Shown: positions 26,101 to 32,168 of the stretch, piece by piece
How the letters are laid out: every line of letters begins with the position of its first letter
Numbering within the stretch: position 1 is the stretch's first letter
Origin: Flagellimonas sp947499585
GTDB taxonomy: Bacteria; Bacteroidota; Bacteroidia; Flavobacteriales; Flavobacteriaceae
Direction: 5' to 3'
Assembly: GCF_044596045.1 (NCBI RefSeq)
Contig: NZ_CP138995.1
Coordinates: 3,472,001 to 3,536,000 of the forward strand
Length of the DNA stretch: 64,000 bases
Notes under the pieces: model-generated
Seen by the model: only the letters and a program-made list of their open reading frames with translations
What the model was told of the DNA's origin: nothing
Databases searched by the model: none
Translations under genes and position numbers: made by a program

Positions 26101-26696
26101 GGGCCGACTCAACAGTACCGGGACCGCAAGGGCCACAAGGACCACAGGGACCTGCGGGACCAGTAGGACCTCCACAAACGTTAAGTAAATCTGGGGTTAC
26201 TATTTCTTTAAGTGACGGAGGTGGGTCCGTAGACGAAACAACAACAACATTAACTCAAAATAATACTACAGGAGTAATTACCTATACTAACGAAGCATCT
26301 ACTCCTCAAACGGCAAATACGGTTGGTGTTGAAACTAATAATAGCATTACAGTAGCAGCAAATGGAGGCGCTTTTTATGAAAGCCCAATTAAGGCATTTG
26401 GTAAAATTGCTTCTAATGGATCGGTGACCAAAGCTACCGCAGGTATTACGGTCACCAAGCTTGGCGGAAATGGTCGTTATCGTGTTAATCTACCAGCTGG
26501 ATTAGTATCGGATGCAAACTATATCATTCAATTGACTCAACCTGGCAGAGGTGGAGCTGGAAATGATGACCCCGGCATATCTTACAATAACCAGACATCA
26601 TCAAGTTTTGAAGTCATAGTTGGCGATAATGACAATGGTGGAGGCGATCGATTTCGATTTAATTCTGAATTCATGTTTACCATTTTAGATTTATAA
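20169..26696 (+). CDS. Giant collagen-like secreted protein (fibre protein 2)
   Basis: Predicted 2175-aa exported protein. Signal peptide MRLRRILPFFALLFSVFVFSQ. The N-terminal module (residues about 22-90) matches fibre protein 1 (DPSSIIELESNNKALVLTRL, LIYNIETLCVHLYNGAQW). Residues about 122-2001 are collagen-like Gly-X-Y blocks (GPQ, GPT, GPA) of 3-8 triplets, each closed by GADSTVP; I count about 105 blocks. The C-terminal 170 residues form a unique region and a knob ending FMFTILDL, homologous to the FTVIDF end of fibre protein 1. There are no cysteines in the collagen part and no T9SS domain. It heads a tight operon with the genes at 26703, 27740 and 28391. Probably a long trimeric surface fibre; triple-helix formation is inferred. 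Confidence 0.88.
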   Translation: MRLRRILPFFALLFSVFVFSQVKVGTNPNVIDPSSIIELESNNKALVLTRLTSAQMQSIDPLHGALIYNIETLCVHLYNGAQWVNLCNSSNTTGFSFVDNNDGTFTINYDNGTVFTSSDLTGPTGPQGPTGPTGADSTVPGPQGPAGADSTVPGPQGPQGPTGPAGADSTVPGPQGPQGPAGADSTVPGPQGPQGPTGPQGPQGPTGPAGADSTVPGPQGPQGPQGPTGPAGADSTVPGPQGPQGPAGADSTVPGPQGSQGPAGADSTVPGPQGPQGPQGPAGADSTVPGPQGPQGAAGADSTVPGPQGPQGPAGADSTVPGPQGPQGPAGADSTVPGPQGPQGPTGPAGADSTVPGPQGPTGPAGADSTVPGPQGPQGPAGGDSTVPGPQGPQGPAGADSTVPGPQGPQGPTGPQGPQGPQGPAGADSTVPGPQGSQGPAGADSTVPGPQGPQGPAGADSTVPGPQGPQGPAGADSTVPGPQGPQGPTGPAGADSTVPGPQGPTGPAGADSTVPGPQGPQGPQGPQGPTGPAGADSTVPGPQGPQGPAGADSTVPGPQGPQGPTGPQGPQGPTGADSTVPGPQGPQGPQGPTGADSTVPGPQGPTGPAGADSTVPGPQGPQGPTGPAGADSTVPGPQGPQGAAGADSTVPGPQGPQGPQGPTGPTGPAGADSTVPGPQGPQGPTGPAGADSTVPGPQGPQGPQGPTGPAGADSTVPGPQGPQGPTGPAGADSTVPGPQGPQGPQGPTGPAGADSTVPGPQGPQGPQGPTGPAGADSTVPGPQGPQGPQGPAGADSTVPGPQGPQGPQGPTGPAGADSTVPGPQGPQGPAGADSTVPGPQGPQGPAGADSTVPGPQGPQGPTGPAGADSTVPGPQGPTGPAGADSTVPGPQGPQGPQGPAGADSTVPGPQGPTGPAGADSTVPGPQGPQGPAGADSTVPGPQGPQGPAGADSTVPGPQGPQGPTGPAGADSTVPGPQGPQGPAGADSTVPGPQGPQGPAGADSTVPGPQGPQGPAGADSTVPGPQGPQGPQGPTGPAGADSTVPGPQGPQGPAGADSTVPGPQGPTGPAGADSTVPGPQGPQGPQGPAGADSTVPGPQGPTGPAGADSTVPGPQGPQGPAGADSTVPGPQGSQGPAGADSTVPGPQGPQGPTGPAGADSTVPGPQGPQGPQGPQGPAGADSTVPGPQGPQGPAGADSTVPGPQGPTGPAGADSTVPGPQGPQGPAGADSTVPGPQGPQGPAGADSTVPGPQGPQGPAGADSTVPGPQGSQGPAGADSTVPGPQGPQGPAGADSTVPGPQGPQGAAGADSTVPGPQGPQGPAGADSTVPGPQGPTGPAGADSTVPGPQGPQGPAGADSTVPGPQGPQGPAGADSTVPGPQGPQGPQGPTGPAGADSTVPGPQGPQGPQGPTGPAGADSTVPGPQGPQGPAGADSTVPGPQGSQGPAGADSTVPGPQGPQGPTGPAGADSTVPGPQGPQGPAGADSTVPGPQGSQGPAGADSTVPGPQGPQGPQGPQGPAGADSTVPGPQGPQGPTGPAGADSTVPGPQGPQGPTGPAGADSTVPGPQGPTGPAGADSTVPGPQGPQGPTGPAGADSTVPGPQGPQGPTGPAGADSTVPGPQGSQGPAGADSTVPGPQGPTGPAGADSTVPGPQGSQGPAGADSTVPGPQGPQGPTGPAGADSTVPGPQGPQGPAGADSTVPGPQGPQGPAGADSTVPGPQGPQGPAGADSTVPGPQGSQGPAGADSTVPGPQGPQGPQGPAGADSTVPGPQGPQGAAGADSTVPGPQGPQGPAGADSTVPGPQGPQGPAGADSTVPGPQGPQGPTGPAGADSTVPGPQGPQGPTGPAGADSTVPGPQGSQGPAGADSTVPGPQGPQGPAGADSTVPGPQGPQGPTGPAGADSTVPGPQGPQGPAGADSTVPGPQGPQGPAGADSTVPGPQGPQGPAGADSTVPGPQGPQGPAGADSTVPGPQGPTGPAGADSTVPGPQGPQGPQGPAGPVGPPQTLSKSGVTISLSDGGGSVDETTTTLTQNNTTGVITYTNEASTPQTANTVGVETNNSITVAANGGAFYESPIKAFGKIASNGSVTKATAGITVTKLGGNGRYRVNLPAGLVSDANYIIQLTQPGRGGAGNDDPGISYNNQTSSSFEVIVGDNDNGGGDRFRFNSEFMFTILDL
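20892..21241 (+). repeat. Copy 1 of a 350-bp duplication inside the collagen tract
   Basis: Matches 25326-25675 with one mismatch by eye (A at 21161, G at 25595), including silent third positions. It covers the blocks SQGPAG, QGPQGPAG, QGAAG and the next three. Confidence 0.85.
25326..25675 (+). repeat. Copy 2 of a 350-bp duplication inside the collagen tract
   Basis: Near-identical to 20892-21241, 4434 bp upstream in the same gene and the same frame. It points to recent segmental duplication or gene conversion within the tract. Confidence 0.85.
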
Positions 26697-26702
26697 ATAA
26701 CT

Positions 26703-27716
26703 ATGAGAAAAGTATTTGCAATATTAATTTTTGTTCTAACGGTCCACTTTTCTTATGCTCAAATTGAGGCAGGTTTACTGTTTAGCCTCAATACAGGAAA
26801 TACCTCTGAAATAAATGCCATTACTGGTATGCAGCAGGGACAAATGTTATTCAATACGGATTCTCGTGAACTACTAGTTTTTAACGGAACTAATTGGGTC
26901 ACTACTTCAAACTCAAATTGGCTTTTGACCGGAAATGCAGGAAACACTGGATCATTCTTAGGTACAACCAATGATGTCAGTATGGATATAAGATCTAACA
27001 ATGTTAGTACCCTTGAGTTTGGAAGAAGACAAACATTAGGATTAGTCCAAAATTATAATGATTATACGGATGGAAATCAATACCTAACATATCTTAAAGG
27101 TGCTAATGGAGTTTCAGCTTTACAATTTCAGGCAGATGCCGCTGCCTTTTATAAACCTATGTTCTTTACCAATAGTGACGGAAACTTTAGACTTAAAGGA
27201 AGTGCAGCAGGCACTGACTTTTTTGAAATTGGATCTAATGGAGTTTCCAATGCTGGAGAATTAGAGTTTATTATCGCTGATGATGGTGCTGAACCTTTTC
27301 TTTTTAAACGCTTTGATTATAGAGACCAACAACTTAAAGAGCTTTTTAGAATTCAAGGAAGTGCAAATGCACAAAATGCAAAACCCAGAGTAGGTATAAA
27401 CACTGGGCAAATGGCCAATTCAACCCTTGAGGTTAACGGATCTGTGTCCACTGCAATCGTAAGAATCACGAATAATATTACCCTTACAGAAGATCATCAT
27501 ACTATTATCATGACAGGTGGTTCCCCAAATATAACCTTACCAAATGCAAATAGTTGTCAAGGGAGGGTTTACATTGTTAAGAATTATTCAGGCGGTACCA
27601 GGTTCAGTTCAACCTATAGGGCTGATAGTGGAGGAACCAGTACTCAAATCCGTAATGGGAGATGCTATACTTTTCAGAGTGACGGTGTAGAGTGGCAACA
27701 AATAGTAAGAGACTAG
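26703..27716 (+). CDS. Secreted tail-fibre-like protein, third gene type of the fibre locus
   Basis: Predicted 337-aa exported protein starting 6 bp after the collagen gene. Signal peptide MRKVFAILIFVLTVHFSYAQ. A variant of the N-terminal module follows (QMLFNTDSRELLVFNGTNW). Then WLLTGNAGNTGSFLGTTND, and near residue 230 VGINTGQMANSTLEVNGSV, phrases typical of Bacteroidota proteins that resemble phage tail fibres with endosialidase-chaperone-type ends. The C-terminal 85 residues (DHHTIIMTGGSPNITLPNAN ... FQSDGVEWQQIV) resemble a beta-rich tail-fibre tip domain. No chaperone catalytic domain is visible. Likely an accessory subunit or tip of the collagen fibre. Confidence 0.75.
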   Translation: MRKVFAILIFVLTVHFSYAQIEAGLLFSLNTGNTSEINAITGMQQGQMLFNTDSRELLVFNGTNWVTTSNSNWLLTGNAGNTGSFLGTTNDVSMDIRSNNVSTLEFGRRQTLGLVQNYNDYTDGNQYLTYLKGANGVSALQFQADAAAFYKPMFFTNSDGNFRLKGSAAGTDFFEIGSNGVSNAGELEFIIADDGAEPFLFKRFDYRDQQLKELFRIQGSANAQNAKPRVGINTGQMANSTLEVNGSVSTAIVRITNNITLTEDHHTIIMTGGSPNITLPNANSCQGRVYIVKNYSGGTRFSSTYRADSGGTSTQIRNGRCYTFQSDGVEWQQIVRD

Positions 27717-27739
27717 GATAGATCTTTAAAAAAGAAAGA

Positions 27740-28390
27740 ATGAGAGTACCCATATTTGTTATTTTATTGTTTTCGTTTTTGACCATAGCAGCTCAAACTC
27801 CTACTGCGGGTGAATTGATACAAGTACACAACGCCACTTCAATAGAAATGAATTCTATAAACAGCCCTATTGATGGATCTATTATATACAATACAACTAC
27901 CCGTAGTATACATTTTTATAGCAACTCCAACTGGGTAGAAGTACCCAATGTAGCAAATATCTATGTAGGGGCATTCCAAATTTCTGGTTTGGGAAATCAA
28001 AACATAACTGGTCTTCCATTTGAACCCAGTAATATTACATTTTCTGCACACGCCAATGTGGAAAGTTTAAACCTTAATTCAGACAATGCAGTGGGCAACA
28101 ACAATACAGGTATTGCAAATTCCTTTGGTTCGATGAATGGATTTGCCAGAAATGATGGCAACACTATTGCGGAACAGGTAATATATGTAGGTGGAAGTGG
28201 AAATTCCATCAATGACATTTCAAGATATGCTTCTAACTCGCATTGTATTGGTTTAAGATATGGCAACCAAAACGGAAACAATCTTGGTGTAACTTCAGCA
28301 AGTGTTACAAGTTTTAACACAGACGGTTTCACCATCAATACAGATAGTTTTGCCGATGGTATTATAGTACTCTTTCAAGCGTATAGATAG
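27740..28390 (+). CDS. Secreted tail-fibre-tip-like protein of the fibre operon
   Basis: Predicted 216-aa exported protein. Signal peptide MRVPIFVILLFSFLTIAAQ. The N-terminal module is present (SIEMNSINSPIDGSIIYNTT, SIHFYSNSNW), then one domain of about 145 residues (YVGAFQISGLGNQNITGLPF ... DGFTINTDSFADGIIVLFQAYR). The pattern 'GLPFEPSNITF' resembles phage tail-tip domains of the type 'tvtGvGFtPd'. It contains a single Cys (SHCIGLRYGNQNG). The next gene begins on the base after its stop codon. Possibly a small binding tip; function inferred from domain style only. Confidence 0.72.
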   Translation: MRVPIFVILLFSFLTIAAQTPTAGELIQVHNATSIEMNSINSPIDGSIIYNTTTRSIHFYSNSNWVEVPNVANIYVGAFQISGLGNQNITGLPFEPSNITFSAHANVESLNLNSDNAVGNNNTGIANSFGSMNGFARNDGNTIAEQVIYVGGSGNSINDISRYASNSHCIGLRYGNQNGNNLGVTSASVTSFNTDGFTINTDSFADGIIVLFQAYR

Positions 28391-29566
28391 ATGTTTATAA
28401 GAAACAAATACATACAATCATTATTTTTAGGTTTATTCCTAGTATTTATAACCTTTTCTTGGGGGCAAGATGCTGTCCACAATTTTGGAAACCTTCAATT
28501 TCATACAACTGCTTCTGTTGGGTTTCATATTAACTTGATAGATGATGGTGTTTTTGATAAAAATCAAGGACTAACCGGTTTCTATAGCCAAAATCAGTTG
28601 AGAATTTCTGGGACTTCAAACCCAATTTTTGATGACTTAGAAATTGTTACAGAAAACGGGTTAATTCTTGAAACTTGGATGGGAGTCACTAACAATTTAA
28701 ACTTTGTTGTAGGTGATATCATTACTTCAAAAAATGAAAATAACAATTATCTCAATTTCATAGATACTTCATTTTATGCTGGTTCTGGAAACCTTACCCA
28801 TATTAATGGATATGCAGGTGCCACAAACAAGGAACTGATTACTTTTCCTGTAGGTGATGGTGACCGGATAAGGCACCTTACCTTGACATCTGATGCAATT
28901 AACAGTTTAGCCAGATGTGCTTATTTTAACGAAGACCCCAACAATCCAGTTTCTTTAACTCAACAATTTAATACCGACAACAAGGAATTTGATGACTTAC
29001 AAATAAGCGAATTAGAATTCTGGCGATTAGAAGGCAATCAACCTTCAGTAGTAAACTTAACTTGGGACATTAATAGCAATACAGGATTACTGGCTGAAGA
29101 TATTGAAAACCTAATGGTTGTTGGTTGGAACAAGACAGAAAATAGATGGGAAAGATTAGGTAATTCTTCTATTTCTGGAAATTTGCAAGTAGGCAGTATT
29201 ACTTCAGAAACTTTTGTTCCAGACGACTATGAAATAATTACTTTAGGAGGGACGGATGATCTTCTGGAGCCTTTTACCGTTTTAGATTTGGACAATTACT
29301 TTTTGACTCCAAACAACGATGGGATAAATGATTTTTTATTGATAGATGGTATTGAAAATACTCCCAATAACCTTCTTAACATTTACAACCGCTACGGCGT
29401 TCTGGTCTATTCCAAATTGAACTATTCCAATGAATTTAATGGCCGATCTAATCGTAACACAGTAATCAGCAGAAGTTCTGGACTATCCGCAGGAATTTAT
29501 TTCTACATTCTTACTGTAAATGATACTCGAGAAAAATTTCAAGGGTATATGTACATTTCTGATTAA
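28391..29566 (+). CDS. T9SS type B sorting-domain protein B (partner of the collagen fibre)
   Basis: Exported 391-aa protein, last gene of the fibre operon, ATG directly after the previous stop. Signal region to about residue 25 (FLGLFLVFITFSWGQ). The beta-rich domain aligns along its length with protein A at 18841-20007 (FHINLIDDGVFDKNQGLTGF against FHTNLINEVTFDQNQGLAGF). The type B CTD is clear: NYFLTPNNDGINDFLLIDGI, LLNIYNRYGVLVYSK, LSAGIYFYILTV. Expected to pass the outer membrane through the type IX system. Such substrates usually need a PorP/SprF-like partner; none is next to it. I infer it anchors or assembles the fibre proteins. Confidence 0.85.
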   Translation: MFIRNKYIQSLFLGLFLVFITFSWGQDAVHNFGNLQFHTTASVGFHINLIDDGVFDKNQGLTGFYSQNQLRISGTSNPIFDDLEIVTENGLILETWMGVTNNLNFVVGDIITSKNENNNYLNFIDTSFYAGSGNLTHINGYAGATNKELITFPVGDGDRIRHLTLTSDAINSLARCAYFNEDPNNPVSLTQQFNTDNKEFDDLQISELEFWRLEGNQPSVVNLTWDINSNTGLLAEDIENLMVVGWNKTENRWERLGNSSISGNLQVGSITSETFVPDDYEIITLGGTDDLLEPFTVLDLDNYFLTPNNDGINDFLLIDGIENTPNNLLNIYNRYGVLVYSKLNYSNEFNGRSNRNTVISRSSGLSAGIYFYILTVNDTREKFQGYMYISD

Positions 29567-29638
29567 GAATGGTCGGTCCCAAGATTCAGTAGGACTAAAA
29601 AATACTTCTTAACTTGTCACATAAATCAAATCCATTCT

Positions 29639-30373
29639 ATGAAAAGAAGGACTTTCATCAAAAAAACAGCAGCTTCAGGTCTTGCTTGTACTTTTCCACC
29701 GGTTTTAACTCTTAATTCTGACCCAGACTATTCTATTCTTGAACTTATGGGCAAAGCCGAAATAGCACTTTATGGAGAGGGTATTAATTTAAGGGAAGAG
29801 GCATATGAGGCTTTTGTAAAAATGAAAAAAGCTGCATATTCAGATGGTTTTGATATTAAAATGGTATCAAGTTTCAGAGATTTTTACAGACAGGAAGGTA
29901 TTTGGGAACGAAAGTACCTACGTTACACAGAAGATGATGAAATGCAACCCTTGGATGCCATTGATAAAATTATTGAATATTCCACAATCCCTGGCACCAG
30001 CAGGCATCACTGGGGAACGGACATTGATATTATTGATGGATTTCCTAAAATTACCGGTGATGTTCTTGTTCCTGAAAAATTTGAAGAAGGAGGTCCATTC
30101 ATGAAGTTTAAGGCATGGCTTGATGAAAACTCAGAAAGTTTTGGATTCTATTTGGTTTATACCGATGAACCCAAAAGAAGAGGTTTCAAATACGAACCTT
30201 GGCACTATAGCTATGCCCCTATATCAATTCCTATGTTGACTGCCTTCAGAAAAAAGAATATTCTTAAGTTACTTCAAAATGAAGATTTTGTTGGCTGCGA
30301 ACATTTTACTACCGGATTTCTAAAGACTTACATTCAAAATAATATTTTAGATATCAATCAAAACCTGTTATAA
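29639..30373 (+). CDS. M15-family (VanY-like) peptidase with Tat-type signal
   Basis: Predicted 244-aa D-alanyl-D-alanine carboxypeptidase-like enzyme acting on peptidoglycan. The N-terminus MKRRTFIKKTAASGLA has the twin-arginine pattern RRxFxK and a weak hydrophobic core, so export by the Tat route is likely; TatA is encoded at 10995. Zinc-site motifs of family M15 are present: SRHHWGTDIDI (about residues 120-131) and EPWHYSY (about 186-192). It starts 72 bp after the fibre operon and may be independent of it. Confidence 0.88.
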   Translation: MKRRTFIKKTAASGLACTFPPVLTLNSDPDYSILELMGKAEIALYGEGINLREEAYEAFVKMKKAAYSDGFDIKMVSSFRDFYRQEGIWERKYLRYTEDDEMQPLDAIDKIIEYSTIPGTSRHHWGTDIDIIDGFPKITGDVLVPEKFEEGGPFMKFKAWLDENSESFGFYLVYTDEPKRRGFKYEPWHYSYAPISIPMLTAFRKKNILKLLQNEDFVGCEHFTTGFLKTYIQNNILDINQNLL

Positions 30374-30412
30374 GCCTTTTTTGTATCTTGAATTTCTAAG
30401 AACACTATTACC

Positions 30413-31177
30413 ATGAGAAGAGGAAGTTGGAAAATTCGTATCCTTATCGGCTTGGCTATTGTAGCTTTTGCATTTGTCCAACGCTGCAGTAATAAGGAAG
30501 AGAATCCATATACAGGAAGAGTTCAAAACATAAACATGTCTGCTGACCAGGAGATTGCCATTGGTTTGCAAAGTGCTCCAGAAATGGCCCAACAGCATGG
30601 CGGACTGTATCCAGATGAAAGAATGCAAGCTTTAGTAGATGCTGTAGGCAATAAGCTCATTCAGAATAGTATAGCAAGAGAAACACCTTATAGATATGAT
30701 TTTCATTTATTGGCTGATGATAGAGCCATAAATGCATTTGCATTGCCCGGTGGGCAGTGTTTTATTACTTATGCCCTATTCTCGCAACTTACAGAAGCAC
30801 AGCTGGCAGGTGTACTTGGTCATGAAATTGGTCATGTAATAGGAAGGCACTCTGCTGAACGGATCGCTGAAAGCAGTTTTTGGCAAACTTTGGCAACCGG
30901 CGCATCGGTTGGTGGTGATATGGGCAGCTTGGTAAGCGGTATTGGCCAGAATACATTGTTGAAAAATGGAAGGGGTGATGAACTGGAAAGTGATGAGCTC
31001 GGAGTATTATTTATGATTCAGGCTGGCTATGACCCATACGAAATGATCAAGGTGATGGAAATTTTAAAATCAGCTGCTGGTCCAAATAGAGTTCCAGAAT
31101 TTCAAAGTACCCATCCCGACCCAGAAAACAGGATTGAAAAAATCAAAGAAGCCATTGAAAAATATTCAGGTCGATAG
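30413..31177 (+). CDS. M48-family metallopeptidase (YggG/LoiP-like)
   Basis: Zinc endopeptidase of 254 aa. An N-terminal hydrophobic segment (IRILIGLAIVAFAFVQ) serves as signal or membrane anchor; a Cys follows, but the lipobox is poor (FVQRC). The catalytic motif is GHEIGHVIGRHSAER (HExxH near residues 137-141), with the third zinc ligand in ELESDELG. A His and Asp-rich tail (FQSTHPDPENRI) is typical of the group. It probably degrades misfolded envelope proteins. It follows the M15 gene by 39 bp and may be co-transcribed. Confidence 0.9.
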   Translation: MRRGSWKIRILIGLAIVAFAFVQRCSNKEENPYTGRVQNINMSADQEIAIGLQSAPEMAQQHGGLYPDERMQALVDAVGNKLIQNSIARETPYRYDFHLLADDRAINAFALPGGQCFITYALFSQLTEAQLAGVLGHEIGHVIGRHSAERIAESSFWQTLATGASVGGDMGSLVSGIGQNTLLKNGRGDELESDELGVLFMIQAGYDPYEMIKVMEILKSAAGPNRVPEFQSTHPDPENRIEKIKEAIEKYSGR

Positions 31178-31223
31178 AATCGGTGTGTTCATCGATTAAA
31201 ACTTTCTATTCATCAATTTTGAC

Positions 31224-31231
31224 TACCTTTG
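31224..31231 (+). promoter_or_regulatory. -7 box upstream of the 55-aa protein gene
   Basis: TACCTTTG, a full TAnnTTTG match 63 nt before the ATG at 31295. No TTG at standard spacing. If used, it gives a leader of about 55 nt. Confidence 0.35.
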
Positions 31232-31294
31232 ATTGACCCCAAATCATTAATACCTATCTATAACCTCCTTTGTGCTATCTAACGAGAAGAACAC

Positions 31295-31462
31295 ATGGGA
31301 ACACTATTACATTTCAAAAGTCTTTACACGGAAGCGTTTGATGACTGTAGGCCTAGCTTTGTTGTCCTTTTACTGAAAGGATATGCTATATTTTGCGGCA
31401 TACTGTTATTTATGGCACTGTACGCATTTTTATATCGAGCCTTTACTGGGTTCGATTTTTAA
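31295..31462 (+). CDS. Small membrane protein, DUF6747-like
   Basis: A 55-aa ORF read by hand: ATG 31295 to TAA 31462. The product starts MGTLLHFKSLYTEAFDDC and has one transmembrane helix (FCGILLFMALYAFLYRAF) ending in TGFDF. The motif around LYTEAF and the YAFLYRAFTGF end resemble the DUF6747 family of short flavobacterial proteins, of unknown function. A hairpin at 31521-31541 could terminate it. Existence is supported by the family resemblance rather than by size. Confidence 0.7.
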   Translation: MGTLLHFKSLYTEAFDDCRPSFVVLLLKGYAIFCGILLFMALYAFLYRAFTGFDF

Positions 31463-31520
31463 AAAAAACGAGAATCGTTTACTCTTTTACATGAACACTA
31501 TAAAAGTAGATGAATAAAAA

Positions 31521-31541
31521 AGCCCATCCTTTGGATGGGCT
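31521..31541. terminator. Bidirectional terminator between the 55-aa and ankyrin genes
   Basis: AGCCCATCC, loop TTT, GGATGGGCT, with an A run before and a T run after. It serves the convergent ankyrin gene (stop at 31569) and can also end plus-strand transcripts from 31295. Confidence 0.8.
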
Positions 31542-31568
31542 TTTTGCTGAATGAATAAACTCCTCAAT

Positions 31569-31961
31569 TTATTTCTTCATAGCCAATTTAAGTATTTCCA
31601 TTGCTTCCACCGCATTTGATAGCTCAGCATATTTTTTCGCAGTATAGCCTTTGTCACATCGCTTTTTAATGTTTGCTCCATTAGCAATAAGCAACTCCAA
31701 AATTTCCGTTTGATTGTAACGAGCTGCAAAATGGATTGGAGCCATTCCTAGCGATTTTTGATTTACATCCTCTCCCAATTCAATCAGCTTTTTCACTGTT
31801 TCAAAATCCCCTTTTACAATTGCTTTGCAAAAGGAACTAAGTTCAACAGAAACCTCTGTCGAATTCAAATCAGCTTCAAAAGTTGTTGCTGTTTCATTGG
31901 CGCATACGCCTGTAACTGCCAGCATACATGCTGCAGCTACTGTTAGGATTGTTTTTCTCAT
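31569..31961 (-). CDS. Exported ankyrin-repeat protein
   Basis: Predicted 130-aa protein with a signal peptide (MRKTILTVAAACMLAVTGVCA). Residues about 45-125 hold two to three ankyrin repeats (FETVKKLIELGEDVNQKSLG; MAPIHFAARYNQTEILELLI; GANIKKRCDKGYTAKKYAEL). It likely binds another protein in the periplasm; the partner is unknown. Convergent with the 55-aa gene across a terminator, and divergent from gpmI with 207 bp between them that hold no further gene. Confidence 0.88.
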   Translation of the reverse strand: MRKTILTVAAACMLAVTGVCANETATTFEADLNSTEVSVELSSFCKAIVKGDFETVKKLIELGEDVNQKSLGMAPIHFAARYNQTEILELLIANGANIKKRCDKGYTAKKYAELSNAVEAMEILKLAMKK

Positions 31962-32143
31962 GATGAATAATTTTTGATTATAGATTTAACTTATATAAAA
32001 ATAGACTCCGTCAATCCCCAAATGTTACAGCATTAACACTTAAATAACTAAACTTTAACAACACCGTTTTTTTTAACATAAATTATTAACAAATCCGCAA
32101 GTAGAAAAGCCTAAAAAGACTAGGGCATCCAGCTAAATCATTA

Positions 32144-32151
32144 TATTTTTG
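32144..32151 (+). promoter_or_regulatory. -7 box upstream of gpmI
   Basis: TATTTTTG, a TAnnTTTG match 17 nt before the ATG at 32169. No -33 TTG at standard spacing. Confidence 0.4.
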
Positions 32152-32168
32152 GAACTCAATACAATACC

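Larger units (their letters stand above)
20532..26174 (+). repeat. Collagen-type repeat tract (about 105 blocks)
   Basis: Imperfect tandem DNA repeats encoding GPQGPQGPAGADSTVP and variants with extra GPT or GPQ triplets. Base use is far from the rest of the window: a representative 47-nt unit has 31 G+C. Synonymous third-base changes (CCA/CCG, GGA/GGG, GCC/GCT) vary between blocks, so the tract is older or more shuffled than the identical array at 16861. Rare variants: GPQGSQ blocks, GAAGAD blocks and a single GGDSTVP. Confidence 0.95.

Noticed and set aside
20536..26175. 1879-aa open frame antisense to the collagen-like gene
   Set aside because: Shadow of the repeat: the G+C-rich triplet repeat has no stops on the opposite strand. 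The product is a monotonous Leu/Val/Pro repeat with no signal peptide, and the plus frame has clear domains at both ends.
16053..29566. Prophage remnant or contractile injection system
   Set aside because: Tail-fibre-like domains occur, but there is no capsid, terminase, portal, sheath, baseplate or integrase gene, and every protein has a Sec signal peptide.
31758..31946. 62-aa Cys-rich plus-strand open frame
   Set aside because: Antisense to the ankyrin protein, whose signal peptide and repeats are clear.
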